A DNA stretch of 64,000 nt from Floccularia luteovirens (GCA_009739215.1 VSJF01000010.1:806001-870000), one strand, 5' to 3'. Shown: positions 10,296 to 21,967, counted from the first letter of the stretch. Notes: a model not told the origin generated them from the sequence alone. A program made the numbers and translations.

Positions 10296-11080
10296 GGCTC
10301 TGACTGTCCAGTTGCATTAGCAAGCTCATCATCACTATCCTCTTCATCAGAAGAAGGAATTGCTGGGGTTGGCTCCCTGACTTTCCACCATTCACCTGGA
10401 GGCCTTCTTTGTCTTTGGGTCCTTCTGAGTGCAATAGGTAGTTCAAGTTCAGTATCACTACTAGAACTGTCATCCTGAGTCCGACTTTTCTCTGAATCCA
10501 TAGAAGAATCCATTGAAACAATTGACTTGTCACCATTTGAGTCCGGAGTTTGCTCATTTAAGTCATCATTCTCATCATTCTGAGGTGAACTCTCATTATC
10601 TGATGGAACTAGTGCATTGTCATTGTCATTGTCATTACTGACTGGCTGAGTCGAAATTGCAGGTACAGGAGTGTAGTAGATATCACTATCACTAGTATCC
10701 TTACTTGGTTCACTTGCTTTGTCTTGTGGCTGAGGAACTACACCAGTGTCCTTAGTTTCAAGATTAGACCTTTCATCAAAGTCTGCTCTTTCACTAATGA
10801 TTACTGATTTGGTCTTTGTGTTGTAAAACTTCCAACCTTTGTAGCCCTCTGGATAACCAATAAAGACGCATTTTTGCATATGTGACCCTAAGCTAGACCT
10901 TTTATCTCGTTGTATATGCACATAAGCTGTACTCCCCCACACTCTCAAGTGACTGACATCAGGTTTGCTACCATGCCACAATTCATATGGTGTTTTGCCA
11001 ACAACTGCAGATGTAGGACATCGATTTAGAACATGAACAAGTGCTGCTAGGCACTCTCCCCAAAAGGCCTTTGACAAATC
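10296..11080 (-). pseudogene. Copia-2 integrase C-terminus and linker (partial)
   Basis: The minus-strand frame reads FWGECLAALVHVLNRCPTS, KTPYELWHGSKPDVSHLRV, FIGYPEGYKGW, an acidic Ser/Asp-rich linker and RRPPGEWWKVREP, then ends near SDDELANATGQSEP at the Copia-1 right LTR. Protein similarity to Copia-1 is close in this region. The upstream part of integrase is cut by an inverted LTR-A at 11081. Together with 4610-5316 it forms one Copia-2 copy lacking the RT core (about 280 codons by comparison with Copia-1). Confidence 0.85.
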
Positions 11081-11460
11081 TGTTAGAGTGTAAATATAGT
11101 GTATTCACTTGGGGGGAAAGTATGCTACAGAGGCCTCCTTATATATAATACAGGAAGGCCTAGACTACTGTTCTAGACTGCTCAGGGTAGTGCTTCTAGC
11201 TTACCCTGACAGCTTCTAGTCTACTTCTGTTGCTATGATACCAGTGCTTCTAGACTACCCTGAGTGCTTCTAGTCTACCCTGAGTGCTTCTAGGCTACCC
11301 TGATAGAAGCACCTCTGGTATCTATATAAGACCACTGGTTTCCAACTAGAACCCATTCTTCCTTTCCCCTCCTGTCTACTATTATATACTATACTATTCT
11401 ATCCTCTTACTATCCTCTATCCTAGTATGTCTGTACATGTAGGAGTAGACTATTGTAACA
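11081..11460 (-). mobile_element. LTR-A, inverted, no matching target duplication
   Basis: 380 bp, from TGTTAGAGTGTAAATATAG to CTATTGTAACA (reverse of LTR-A). It carries one more copy of a 20-bp GTGCTTCTAGTCTACCCTGA repeat than the copy at 24073. Flanks are AAATC and GTACC, so it is not a simple solo insertion. Its left side truncates Copia-2 integrase; its right side meets CTATGG-type repeats. Confidence 0.85.
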
Positions 11461-12260
11461 GTACCCATACTGCCTATAGCATGGGTTTTCAACTCCAGAG
11501 CACTCCAGTAGTACTCCATAGTGCTCCATAGATACATAAGCATTTCTGTAATGCTCTATAGATAAATAGGCATCTATATAGTGCTCCATAGATATTTGTA
11601 TAGTAACTCATAGTGAGCCATAGTGTCCATAGTACTCATAGCATGGGTTCCCAACTCCAGAGCACTTCATAGTACTACTATAATAGTATATATACTTTAT
11701 TGAATTATTCATTTTATTATATTCATTTTATTTTTACTACTACAATTACTACATACCACTATATAATACTACATAGAAGAAATTAAAAAAAAGACAAAAA
11801 AAGTTGGACAAAAAAACATAAAAAGTTGGAAAAAAAAAACATAAAAAAACATTAAAAAAAGTTGAAAAAAAAACAAAAAAAAACATAAAAAGTTGGAGAA
11901 AAAAACATTAAAAAAACATACCAAGTTGGAAAAAAAACATAACAAGTCAGAAAACATAACTGAAAAGACAGAAGAAGTCAGAAACATAACAAAAAAGGGA
12001 AAGATTGGAAACATACCAAAAAAGGCAAAAAAAGTCAGAAATATATAGAAAGAAAGAAAAAAGTTTAAAATATATGAAAAAACAAGGAAAAAACAAGGAA
12101 ACATATGAAACAAGAGAAGGAGAATTGAAAATATAACTAGAAAGAGAGGAAATGTATAAAAAAATAAGGAAAAAGTTAGACATACAAGAGAAAAAATTGA
12201 AATTATAAAGAAAAAAAGAGGAAAAAAGTAGATACAAAATATACCAAATGCCCAAGCTAT
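11461..12260 (+). repeat. Left arm: CTCCATAG repeats plus A-rich low-complexity tract
   Basis: Three successive blocks: CTCCATAGTGCTCCATAGA-type repeats (11500-11680), an AT-rich linker with TATTCATTTTATT and CACTATATAATACTACA (11700-11775), and an A-rich tract built from AAAAACATAAAAA and AAAAGTTGGAAAA units (11781-12250). The same three blocks occur in the opposite orientation at 22790-23210. No coding potential; long minus-strand frames here are poly-Phe artefacts. Confidence 0.7.
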
Positions 12261-12590
12261 CACATCTCCTCAACTCCTTCCATCTCTAGGTCCTAACAAC
12301 AAGCAGATATGGCAAAGATGTATAATAATGGAATGAATCTAGGAAAAGAATATCAGTAAAAGAAAAGGAGGAAAGAATAACTTACAAAGATGAAGGTTGA
12401 AAACTTTGAAGCAAAAAAAAAAGTTGAAGTTTGAAGTATGCCACATCAGCCACAGGTCATGTGACTTTGCTGAAGTAGAACTTCAAAAAAAATTTTTTCT
12501 AAGTCCAAATCCAAAAATCTTTCTAAGTCCAAGTCTGATGTTTTGCTTATCTAATCCAAAAAGTGGAATAGTACTCCAAATCAAAATACT

Positions 12591-13330
12591 ATAGATTACT
12601 ATACATTATTATACAAATTTATATAGCATCTATAGAATACTATGAAAATAATTAATATCTATGGATTACTATGAGTTACTATGGAATACTATGGATTGTT
12701 GCAACAGCACGATCACATGATGGATTACATAATTCATCAGGTGATGAGTCACATGTGATATGTCACATGATATGTCACATGACTACACTCACATATGCCC
12801 CATGCCCTATGCCTTATGCATCATGTCATGGACCCTTATACAAATATATACATATAGCTAGAACTGTATATAAGGACACTTTTATGCGAATAGATACCTT
12901 GTCCTATTCTATAGGTAGTAATAGTAAGACTAACTGTAAGGTGTGAACCAAGTAAGCACAAGGTAAGACTTTGAGTTCCTCTACTGTGTCACGCACACAT
13001 GGCTGCTCAACATGGATCACTATGGAATACTATGGATACTATGGATTACTATAGAATACTATAGAATACTATGGGTTACTATGGGTTACTATGAAAATGA
13101 TTGACATCTATGGGCCACTATGGATCACTATGGAAAATAGCCAAAATCTATGAGATACTATGGAAAATAACCAATATCTATGGACTACTATGGGTTACTA
13201 TGGGTTACTATGGAAAATAACTGAAATATATGGACTACTATGGGTTACTATGGAAAATAGCCAAAATCTATGGATCACTATGGGTCACTATGGATCACTA
13301 CAGGTGCTATGGCTTACTATGGCTCAAGTC
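12591..13330 (+). repeat. Degenerate CTATGG tandem repeat array
   Basis: Units such as TATGGATTACTATGGGTTAC and AAATAGCCAAAATCTATGGATCAC repeat irregularly on both sides of a solo LTR (12697-13012). It ends at CCAGGATTTGCTGATGCAG, a junction also found after the array near 25,985. Confidence 0.8.
12697..13012 (+). mobile_element. Solo LTR related to LTR-B, TSD TGGAT
   Basis: 316 bp, starting TGTTGCAACAG and ending CTGCTCAACA like the Copia-B LTR. The interior is diverged but alike (TCACATG runs, TACCTTGTCC, TAAGACT). TGGAT flanks it at 12692-12696 and 13013-13017, so it inserted into the CTATGG array. Confidence 0.9.
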
Positions 13331-13334
13331 AGAC

Positions 13335-13575
13335 TAAAACCAGGATTTGCTGATGCAGTAAAGGTTTGTTATCTCCACATAGAGAATAGAACATGAGGAA
13401 AATAACAATAATAGGATAAAGGGAATTTAAAAGGGGAATTAACATGAGTTAAAACACAACTTAGGTTAAAATAGAAAGAAGTCTATTAACATCCATTTAT
13501 GTCTATTGAATGAAGTCTGTGATGACATATCTGTGTGTTCCATAAGGTGCGGAGATGTCAGGTTTCTGATATACC
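13335..13575 (+). repeat. Dispersed repeat R2, copy 1
   Basis: Similar to the reverse complement of 25070-25290, over GTTATCTCCACAT, AAAGGGAATTTAAAAGGGG, TTAACATGAGTTAAA, ATTGAATGAAGTCTGT and GGAGATGT. Non-coding. Confidence 0.75.
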
Positions 13576-13865
13576 CCCCTATTATAAAAATACTCATTTA
13601 TTTGCATAAAAGCCATCATTGGGAAGAATGGAGATATGGAATTACTTGAATAGCATAAACCTGAAATTATTAAGATAGCTCAGGATTAGCATAAAGGTGA
13701 AGATAATTGCAACTCCAGAGAATCACCTGAAACTACTAGGTTCATTGGAAGTGGGTTTACAAAGTGGAGAATCTATGTAAGTTATAGTTGAATGTATATG
13801 ATTCTCTATATATCTATCTCACAGCATTATAGGCATGCTTCAGTTAATATGAATATGTATTGATG

Positions 13866-14325
13866 CAGCTCATGGATGAGAGAATGGGGCCACTTGACAT
13901 TAGGAACATCCTGATGGTAGAGTACAAGCTACTCTGCCAGGATGATGAATTCAAAAAAAAGTTTGATCACTATGCTATCAAATCATGTAAGATATTGACT
14001 ATACCCCATAAGTAATTCTTTTTGTCAATCTAGTACCCTCACAGGAAAGATGTTCATATTTTTATAGCTTTTTATTTTAACTTCAAAGGTTCCATCTTTG
14101 GGAAACTTCAGCCATTAATGGAATGTCAGGACCATCATTTACCTCACAAATATTTCCTTGCAATGCTACTACTACCTTGTGAAAAAGTGAACAGTGATGT
14201 GAGGAAATACACAGGCAACAACCAAATAGATGATGCTTCTGACAATATGATGAAGGCTGTTCATGTCTTTGCACATTTTTCATTGCTCTATTCTCATGGG
14301 CAAGTTTTATTCTGTGATCTCCAAG
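13866..14325 (+). pseudogene. Fragment of an alpha-kinase gene
   Basis: Two exon-like pieces. The first (to about 13987, donor GTAAGA) encodes RNILMVEYKLLCQDDEFKKKF. The second (about 14090-14325, donor GTATGT) encodes FGKLQPLMECQDHHLPHKYF ... VHVFAHFSLLYSHGQVLFCD followed by LQG. The last segment matches the atypical alpha-kinase signature, in which a conserved DLQG follows a beta strand. The expected following segment with the DPQ-type motif and zinc-binding C-terminus is not found downstream, where repeat R1 begins. The call rests on one motif, and I treat the gene as broken. Confidence 0.5.
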
Positions 14326-14649
14326 GTATGTACTAATATAATCAAAACACCTTTTTGGTCTAACATGGCAAGCTAGATAGATTAGATTCAAAAGGCATCA
14401 TGTGCTTATTTGATCCTTAGGCCTATATATATGTACTATAATCTACCAAGCTTTTTAGGGTAATAAAGCTGACAATGCAGTATTTCTTTCAGCATGATTA
14501 TATAGAAAGGAAGGGATAAGGCTTATTGGAATAGTGAGTTAGCTAAAATTAATATGTTTAAAGATCAGCATATGCTAGTATGTGCTGAGAATTGGGTATG
14601 CATGAAGTTACTACTTTCTATTACTGTTAGAGGTTTTATACATCATCGT

Positions 14650-15079
14650 TCTTTGTCTTGTTGTTTGGCCGTCTAGGTAAAGGAACAGTTGATGGTTTTG
14701 CCAGTCAGATTTCCCTGGCGTGATAGTGGGGTTACTCCACTACATGAGTTACAAACCACTCGTTGGGGTCTCTCTGAGATTAGTTACAGAGGAAGAACAT
14801 GCAGGCCTTTCAGTGTGTACAGTGTCACCCGTGCCATTATTACAACTTGTTCTGCCATCCTAGACAGGGGAGGGAGTTTAATTAAAGGTAACAGAGTAAT
14901 AAGCAAGTATATTACAGATACTCAAAACTAAGATCAAGCTGAGGCTTGTCTGTAGTTTTGCGCTACTTCTAATAATAAACTATTGCATGCTTGCTCAGTA
15001 AGCTATGAGTTAGCACAGAGTCATACAGAAGTATCTACTAGTCATTTAGAAACTTGTACAAGTCACTATGAGTTACAAG
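14650..15079 (+). repeat. Dispersed repeat R1, copy a, 5' part
   Basis: Shares GTTTGGCC, GGAACAGTTGA, TCAGATTTCCC, AGGGGAGGGAGT, ACTCAAAACTAAGATCAAGCT, AAGGCTTGTCTGTAGTTT-like stretches and CATACAGAAGTATCTAC with 24743-25061 and 25521-25640. It continues after Copia-B at 21968. An 80-codon open frame inside is not conserved between copies, so R1 appears non-coding. Confidence 0.75.
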
Positions 15080-15500
15080 TGTTGAGCAGCGCCTGTCATA
15101 CATAGTGATAGGAACTATCTTACCTGGGGTTCTTACTATTGCTTAGAGGGGCTGTACTACTAACTACTATCAAGTAATTTGGACAAGGTATATTGACATT
15201 ACTACCTTTGTTATATACATTATAGGCGTGGCTGTGTAATACCTAATGTAGTTACCAGTGTGTACATGAAACACCTTGTATCTACTCCAGGTAGGACATG
15301 AGTCATACATGTTCCATAACATGAGTCATATGCGTGTCCGCAGTAAGCTCTAGAATGCTCTAGACTGTGTGTGTCATTACATCTTAGTCATTATACTGAT
15401 GTGACCTTATCTTATCTTATCAAGTCTACAACACATGACTGATGAGCATGTGACTAATCACATGACTACTAATCTATCATGTGGAGTTGCTGTCGCAACA
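15080..15500 (-). repeat. 3' LTR of Copia-B
   Basis: Minus-strand reading TGTTGCGACAGC to CTCAACA. The adjoining polypurine tract is the complement of 15501-15512 (TAGTGAGGGGGTG). Confidence 0.92.
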
Positions 15501-15547
15501 CACCCCCTCACTAAGTGTAGCTATTTCAAGCATACTTGATAGACTGT

Positions 15548-18500
15548 CTAAGTAAGAAACTCAAGCTTTAGATTAGTACAGCATTTAACAAATAATTTGT
15601 GAGATAGAGGCTTTGTTAGCATATCTGCAGGGTTGTTGACCCCTTCAACAAAATAAATCTCAACCTTCCGGTTTTTGATACACTCTTGTATATAGTGATA
15701 CCGGATGTCAATATGCTTTGTGCACCTTTCGGTGACAGGATTACTGGCTATAAAATTTGCACCTTGGTTATTCATGTAAATGGGTATTGGTTTTATGAAG
15801 GGTAAACCCATCTCATCAAAGACATTTATCATCCACATTAGCTGGTGGCAACAATTAGAGCCTGCCATGTATTCTGCTTCTGTGGAGCTTAAGGCAACAG
15901 TTTTTTGTTGACGGCTTTGCCATGCAATAATGCCCTATGCTAGCATCATGTAGAATCCTGTATGGGACTTATGGGATATTTCATCACTAGCCCAATCAGA
16001 ATCTGTGTATGCATATAACCCTTCGCTGGACTTGCCTTTGTAGACAATTTTATAGTCCTGGGTATCAACCAAGTACATTATTATGTGCTTTGCTTTATTA
16101 ACATGGTCTTGCATTGGGTTTGCAGAGAGAGTGCTAAGATGGATTATGCTATATGTGATATCCGGTTGAGTTCTAATCATAAGGTATAGCAAACTCCCTA
16201 TAATTTGTTGAAACTCTGAGTATAGCTGTGGAGTACACAGACCTTCATTTGGAAGGGGCTTATAGCCTGCTGGTAGAGGAGTATCAGCACATTGCACATT
16301 CTCCATTCCAAAACACTGCAATACCTTTTTCAGGTAGCTTACTTGGTTGATCTTAATAGTTTGACTGTTCCACTCAATGCGCATTCCTAGGAATTCTTTA
16401 AGATCTCCCAGATCATGACATTCCCAGTGCTTCATAAATTCCTTTTTCTTCTGGTTTACAAGTCCAGAATTAGACCCAGTCCATATTGTGTCATCTACAT
16501 AGACAATAGCAATGATGCAATCATGTCGGTCTTTTGACCAATAGACAAATATGCCTGAGTCGGCATGGCATTTAGAGAAGCCCAGTTCTTTCATAGATGC
16601 CACAAGTTCATAATACCAAGAGTTAGCAGCTTGTTTTAATCCATATAGCACTCTCTGGAGTCATATCACTTTCTTTTCTTGTCCTTTGACTATGAAGCCT
16701 TCAGGTTGAATCATATAGATTTCTTCTTCAAGTTTGCCATAGAGAAAGGCAGACTTGACATCCAGACCAGTAATGATCCAATTTCTCAAAGCCACTAAGG
16801 CGAGAAGGATGCGCATAGTTTCAAATCTTACAACTAGTGAGAAGATCTCCTCAAAGTCTAACCCTTCGATTTGGGAGAAACCTTTTGCAATAAGTCATGC
16901 TTTTTTATGTCCATCGGACTTGATGTTAAACACCCATCTGTTTTTGATAGCTCTTCAACCTTGGGGTAGGTCTACTAAACCTGAGAATACTTCACATTTG
17001 CAGAGAGCCTCCATCTCTTCTACGCACGCTACTTTCTATTCCTTTTGAGCAGCAGGATTTAACCATGCAATGTCTTTAAATTGGGTGGGAACTTCATTTA
17101 TAGCTCCAGCATCTTTGGCAAGCAAATAAGCCATGAATTCTACACCCCCTTCCTATGCCAGTTCACTGACATAAATGTCATTATCATCAACGTCCATGTC
17201 TTCAACCCATGCATTTCCATGTGCTATCTGATTATCTCTACTAGGTTCGCTAGTGGTAGTAGGAAGAGGTGCACTTGAACTAGGTACAGGAACCTGTTCT
17301 TGGCATTGAGTTCTACTAGAGTAGAAAGGCTCAACATTCTCTTTCCAAAAGTGGTTTGAATCCTGATTACGGATTTGCTCCGTAGATGGTGTTGCAACAG
17401 CAACTCCACGTGATAGATTAGTAGTCATGTGATTAGTCACATGCTCGTCAGTCATGTGTTGTAGACCTGATAAGATAAGATAAGGTCACACCTGTATAAT
17501 GACTAAGATGTAATGACACACACGGTCTAGAACATTCTAGAGCTTACTGCGGACACGCGTATGACTCATGTTATGGAACGTGTATGACTCATGTCCTACC
17601 TGAAGTAGACACAAGGTGTTTCATGTACACACTGGTAACTACATTAGGTATTACACAGCCATGCCTATAATGTATATAACAAAGATAGTAATGTCAATAT
17701 ACCTTGTCCAAATTACTTGGTAGTAGTTAGTAGTAGCACCTCTCTAAGCAACAGTAAGAACCCCCAGGTAAGGTAGTTCCCTATCACTGTGTGTGACAGG
17801 CGCTGCTCAACAGATGGAACATCTTCACCAAAGATATTGCCTTCACGGTGTGGCACTTTCCTCTCTCTATGTGAGCATCTTAGTTCAATAGGAGCCGGTA
17901 TAGTAGTATACTCTCAAGGTGCTGTTGTAGGTAGCAGCACTACTGGGGGACCTGGGTAGGACTGTTTAGGATAGTCATGTACCCACCATCTTCTGTGGAG
18001 TTCCTCATAGTCCTGTTCTCTAGGCATAAACGGATTGCGTGGTACAATATCCATGCCAGGAGATATGATAGGACTACCTGTTTGAGATTGAGGTGGGATA
18101 TCTGTAGCACCATCATGTGCATCTTCTCTTTCATGATCAGGTGGGGATGGTGGGGGAGGATTAGACTCTCCTTCACATTCCTCAGGAATATACTCAGGAT
18201 AGAAACTATTATTATCAAATGGTGCAGTAAGAGGGAGATCTGGTAATGGTACCATTTCTTCACCATCATCACTGACTTCAGAGTCTTCGCTATCTTCAGC
18301 GTTGACTGAGGAATTCTGTCCTACTTCAGTTACATCTCTTTTATTATGATCTGGACATTTGGGAAAGAGGAGCTCATCAAATATGGCGGTAGTGCCAACA
18401 AAGATGCTATTGTTGTGGAGTCGCATGAAGCAATAACCCTTTACTCCTTCAGGGTGTCCAATGAATACCATCAGCTCTGATTTAGGAGCAAGTTTATTCA

Positions 18501-21207
18501 TCTGTTTTTCTTCAGGGAGGTAGACATAGGCTCCACAGCCAAATACCCTTAGATGTGAAACTTCTGGTTTTTCCTTGTTCAGTACTTTATATGGAGTTCA
18601 CCATTTAAGGCATGCCATTAGAGAACGATTGTAGACGTGTACTGCATGTTCCACACTAAATTCCCACCAGCTATCAGGCAGATATGCATCGTGATGCATA
18701 GCTTCCACTTTATCCATTAAGGTACAGTTAAGACGCTCTGCACGACCATTCTGCTGTGCTGTATAGGGCGCTGATTTCTCTGTAAAGAGACCCATATCCT
18801 TCAGCAATACCTCCATCTGCTGGAATTCACCCCCTCCATCAAAATGCCACTGCTTAATTGAGCAGTTGTATTGTGTCTTGACAAATGCTATGAACCTTTG
18901 CATTGCAGCCTTTGAATCGTCCTTGTGGCGCAAATTCATGGTTCATGCATGAGACGAAAAGTCATCAAGGAAGGTTATTATGTAGTGATATTTATGATAG
19001 GATGTGATTGGATACTGCTTTAAGTTGGAGTGAACTAACTCAAATGGTGCAGAAGCTCGAGAAAAGCTTTGAGGGAAAGACTTAGAATGTTGCTTTCCTT
19101 TCAGATAGCCTGGATAAATGGGAGTCTCACTAGGCATCTCTAATGATACTGGGAAGCCTACTGTATTCTCAGGGGCTTTTTGGAGTACCTTCTTAGAAGA
19201 GTGTTCAAGATGCTTATGCCATATGTCATAGTTAGCTTTGTAAACCATGACAGAGGCCTTAGCATTGGGCTTGTGAATAATTCAAGCATCACACTAATAG
19301 ATAGTGTCACCTTTTATATGGGTTTCACAAGACAGAATTGGGTCGTTTTTATCATCAACTATGTTAATAAGGGACTGTTCACCTTTAACTTGAGTTCCCT
19401 TTTTCAAGAGAAACTCTCTCATAGAGAGCAAACGACTGCTCAATCCAGGGATAAAATAGACTAGATTAATCCTTATGGTCTTTTCAGTTCTTCGCCTTCT
19501 GTTTCCAGATAGCGGTATAACTACTTCATGGCTCACTAAGACAGTTCCCACTCCCTTGACATTAACTACCTGTTCAGAGGCAGTCTGAATGGGTATCGGG
19601 TGATCAAGACGTTTGTATTCTATGAAGTCCTGTCTGTCATGTGTAAAGTGCATTGATGCTCCAGAATCCATAATCCATGAAGTATGATTAGGATTCTTTG
19701 CTTTTCCCTTACATTTCGAGCAAATGGCAAAATGATTATTAATTTACCCCTGTGTGGGGCCAAGTGATACAAATGACATGGTACTAAAAAGTCCAGAGCC
19801 ACCAGGGCTCACACAGCTGGCTTTTACTCTAAGAAGAGGCCACTGTGTGTCTGAGTCAGCTTGTGCACTTTTGCTTCTAGAAGATATAGGTACTTGCCTC
19901 TCACTCTAATATCCAGTGTCTATAGCTAAAGCTGCGTTAACCCTTTCAATTCCTGCAGTGTCCACAATCTCCATGTCAACATCCATCTCTGTCCAGCCGT
20001 TAGTGGGACATAGATAATCTCTGTTGTCCTCCAAAGATCCGAGAGATATACTATCACCTGAATCGGATTGAGCCAGGTAATGAACCGGCTCTGGATCAGA
20101 AGATCTAAGACGTTTTGCTGGACGCTCACTCACCTCCTCTGGTACTTCCTCTATTCTGGAGGACTCCCCTACTCTATCCCAGACTGGTGCTAATTTCTCA
20201 AAGGTCTTTAAGAACCGAGGAGTGCAGAGAAAACCAGCCTGGTCTACCAACTCACGACTATGATGTACTTGTGAGTATGGAATCTGTGGGTGTCTTTTGG
20301 CACCCATGCCAGTGAAAGTACTAGCAATAGGTGAAGTGTAATGCTTATGGGGATTTTCCTGGAGGAAGGGTGGCGGAGGCTCTTTGGAGAGTCACTCTTC
20401 CAACGGGATGCGTAATGGACCTGGCATAGCCAGAGATGCTACATGTGAGTGAGCCTGATTCTTATTTGGCTCATCTGCTGTTTTTGCATTTTTCTTCTCT
20501 TCTTGTTTACCTTTACCTCTCCCATGACCACCTCTAGTGCGCTTCTTCCCCTGACCATCTTTAGAAGAGTCTTCTTTTTGTTTTTGGGTCTGGTCTTTGT
20601 ATTGGGGGTTCTGTGTCTTACTTTTGATGTTTGACATTTTATTTGCCTTGCCTGCAGCGCTACTCAAGGTAGCTTTCTGAATGTTAGCATCAGTATACTG
20701 ATGCTGCGCAGTGTCAGCTACATCCCTTAGGTGGAGGGTCTGTGCATCTCTGTTTTGCAGCAGTGTGGTTATGACCACATTTCATTTGTCTGGGATAGCT
20801 GCCAAGGCAATCAATGCCTGGAGCAACTCTGGGATAGCACAATCATTTTTAGTCATGCAGCTGCAAATTTCCCAGAGTCTGAGAATATCAGTCTCAGGGT
20901 TGCCTCCAGACATTTTAAAGTCCTTTAGCTTTTTGTACAATTCGAAAATTGTCTCCAATTCCTTTTTCTCATATCTTGTAACAAGGAAATCCCATACTTC
21001 CTTAGTAGTTGTCATGTCTTTCACCAGGGCCCAAATGTCAGAGAAGATCCACATTCTCAAACATCCTAATGCCATAATATTCTTCTCTTTGAATTCAAGG
21101 GCCAGCTTCATTTTAAACTTATTAAAGCTGTTTGGGTCCCCTGAAGGAAAGAGTCTGGTACCCAACACATACATCCAGAGACTGGAGGTCATCATGAATG
21201 CCTGCAT
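15548..21207 (-). pseudogene. Copia-B gag-pol remnant
   Basis: Reading right to left: gag with the Copia-type helices (21207-20380), a basic linker, zinc knuckle HFAICSKCKG (about 19720), protease MDSGASMHFTHDR (about 19670), integrase (GYLKGKQHSKSF, HSNLKQYPI, DGGGEFQ, QQNGRAER; 19250-18600), FIGHPEGVKGY, an acidic linker split by a solo LTR, RT (AKGFSQIEGLDFEEIF, VLYGLKQAANSWYY, YVDD; 17048-15935), and RNase H (LSSTEAEYMAG, MNNQGA; to 15548). In-frame stops include 16661-16663, 16895-16897, 16955-16957, 18598-18600, 18943-18945 and 19744-19746. Several replace strongly conserved Arg or Gln codons. Non-functional. Confidence 0.93.
17390..17812 (+). mobile_element. Solo LTR-B inside Copia-B, inverted, TSD GATGG
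   Basis: 423 bp, from TGTTGCAACAG to CTCAACA, flanked by GATGG at 17385-17389 and 17813-17817. It lies in the linker between integrase and RT, in the opposite orientation to the host element's LTRs. Confidence 0.95.
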
Positions 21208-21529
21208 CTGGGATTTCCAGTCAAATCATTTGTTACCAGCAAAGATGAAAGAGATAGCTATAATGACGAATAACGTAGATATGCTTAAAAGTTTTGTTTG
21301 AAGTTGAGGGCTGAAAAAGACAGCATCAGCTCAACATTCATATCAATGATTAAGACATAAGGTGTAGCAAAGAGACATCGTCTCAATACATAGTTCTGCT
21401 AATGATAGTAGAGTGGTCAATAATACAAGCTCAATGCAATGTGGAGCGAGTACCAGAGATACTTAACCATCCAGGTAGAGCTTAGTTCCAAGTCATCTTA
21501 GGCAGTGACGAACACACCATAGAGACTGG

Positions 21530-21546
21530 CACTGGGGCCTATAACC
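21530..21546 (-). promoter_or_regulatory. Primer binding site of Copia-B (half-tRNA type)
   Basis: Minus strand next to the 5' LTR reads GGTTATAGGCCCCAGTG. It is nearly complementary to the anticodon-stem part of initiator tRNA-Met (GGGCCCATAACC), the half-tRNA primer known for Drosophila copia. One or two mismatches fit transition decay. The match is from memory of the tRNA core only. Confidence 0.5.
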
Positions 21547-21967
21547 TGTTGAGCAGCGCCTGTCACACACAGTGATAGGAACTATCTTACCTGGGGTTCT
21601 TACTGTTGCTTAGAGAGGCTGTACTACTAACTACTACCAAGTAATTTGGACAAGGTATATTGACATTACTACCTTTGTTATATACATTATAGGCGTGGCT
21701 GTGTAATACCTAATGTAGTTACCAGCATGTACATGAAACACCTCGTGTCTACTCCAGATAGGACATGAGTCATACACGTTCCATAACATAAGTCATACAC
21801 ATGTCTGTAGTAAGCTCTAGAATGCTCTAGACCGTGTGTGTCATTACATCTTAGTTATTATACTGGTGTGACCTTATCTTATCTTATCAGGTCTACAACA
21901 CATGACTGACAAGCATGTGACTAATCACATGACTACTAATCTATCATGTGGAGTTGCTGTTGCAACA
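21547..21967 (-). repeat. 5' LTR of Copia-B
   Basis: 421 bp. It differs from the 3' LTR at scattered sites, mostly C/T or A/G (for example CATACATAG versus CACACACAG). Confidence 0.92.

Larger units (their letters stand above)
15080..21967 (-). mobile_element. Copia-B: decayed full-length Ty1/Copia element, TSD ACAAG
   Basis: 421-bp LTRs at 15080-15500 and 21547-21967. ACAAG duplicates flank it at 15075-15079 and 21968-21972. The order gag, protease, integrase, RT, RNase H on the minus strand marks it as Copia. It is inserted in repeat R1 and contains an inverted solo LTR of its own family. The coding region has at least a dozen in-frame stops. Confidence 0.95.

Noticed and set aside
9970..11460. 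Inversion of 10296-11080 between opposed LTR-A copies as the cause of the missing target duplications
   Set aside because: Flipping the segment in silico still does not pair CTGAG or GTACC with a matching flank.
11076..11465. LTR-A at 11081-11460 as a simple solo insertion
   Set aside because: The 5-bp flanks (AAATC and GTACC) do not match, and the sequences on the two sides are unrelated (integrase versus tandem repeats).
11769..12263. Long minus-strand open frames rich in Phe, Leu and Ser
   Set aside because: They come from the A-rich low-complexity tract. Codons are almost all TTT/TTC, there is no domain, and overlapping frames are equally open.
12591..13330. Regularly repeated units that might be a CRISPR array
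   Set aside because: Repeats are degenerate, of varying spacing, without unique spacers, and the genome is eukaryotic. It is a diverged tandem repeat.
14689..14931. 80-codon open frame in repeat R1
   Set aside because: The corresponding stretch of copy b (24780-25020) does not keep the frame, so it is not a conserved gene.
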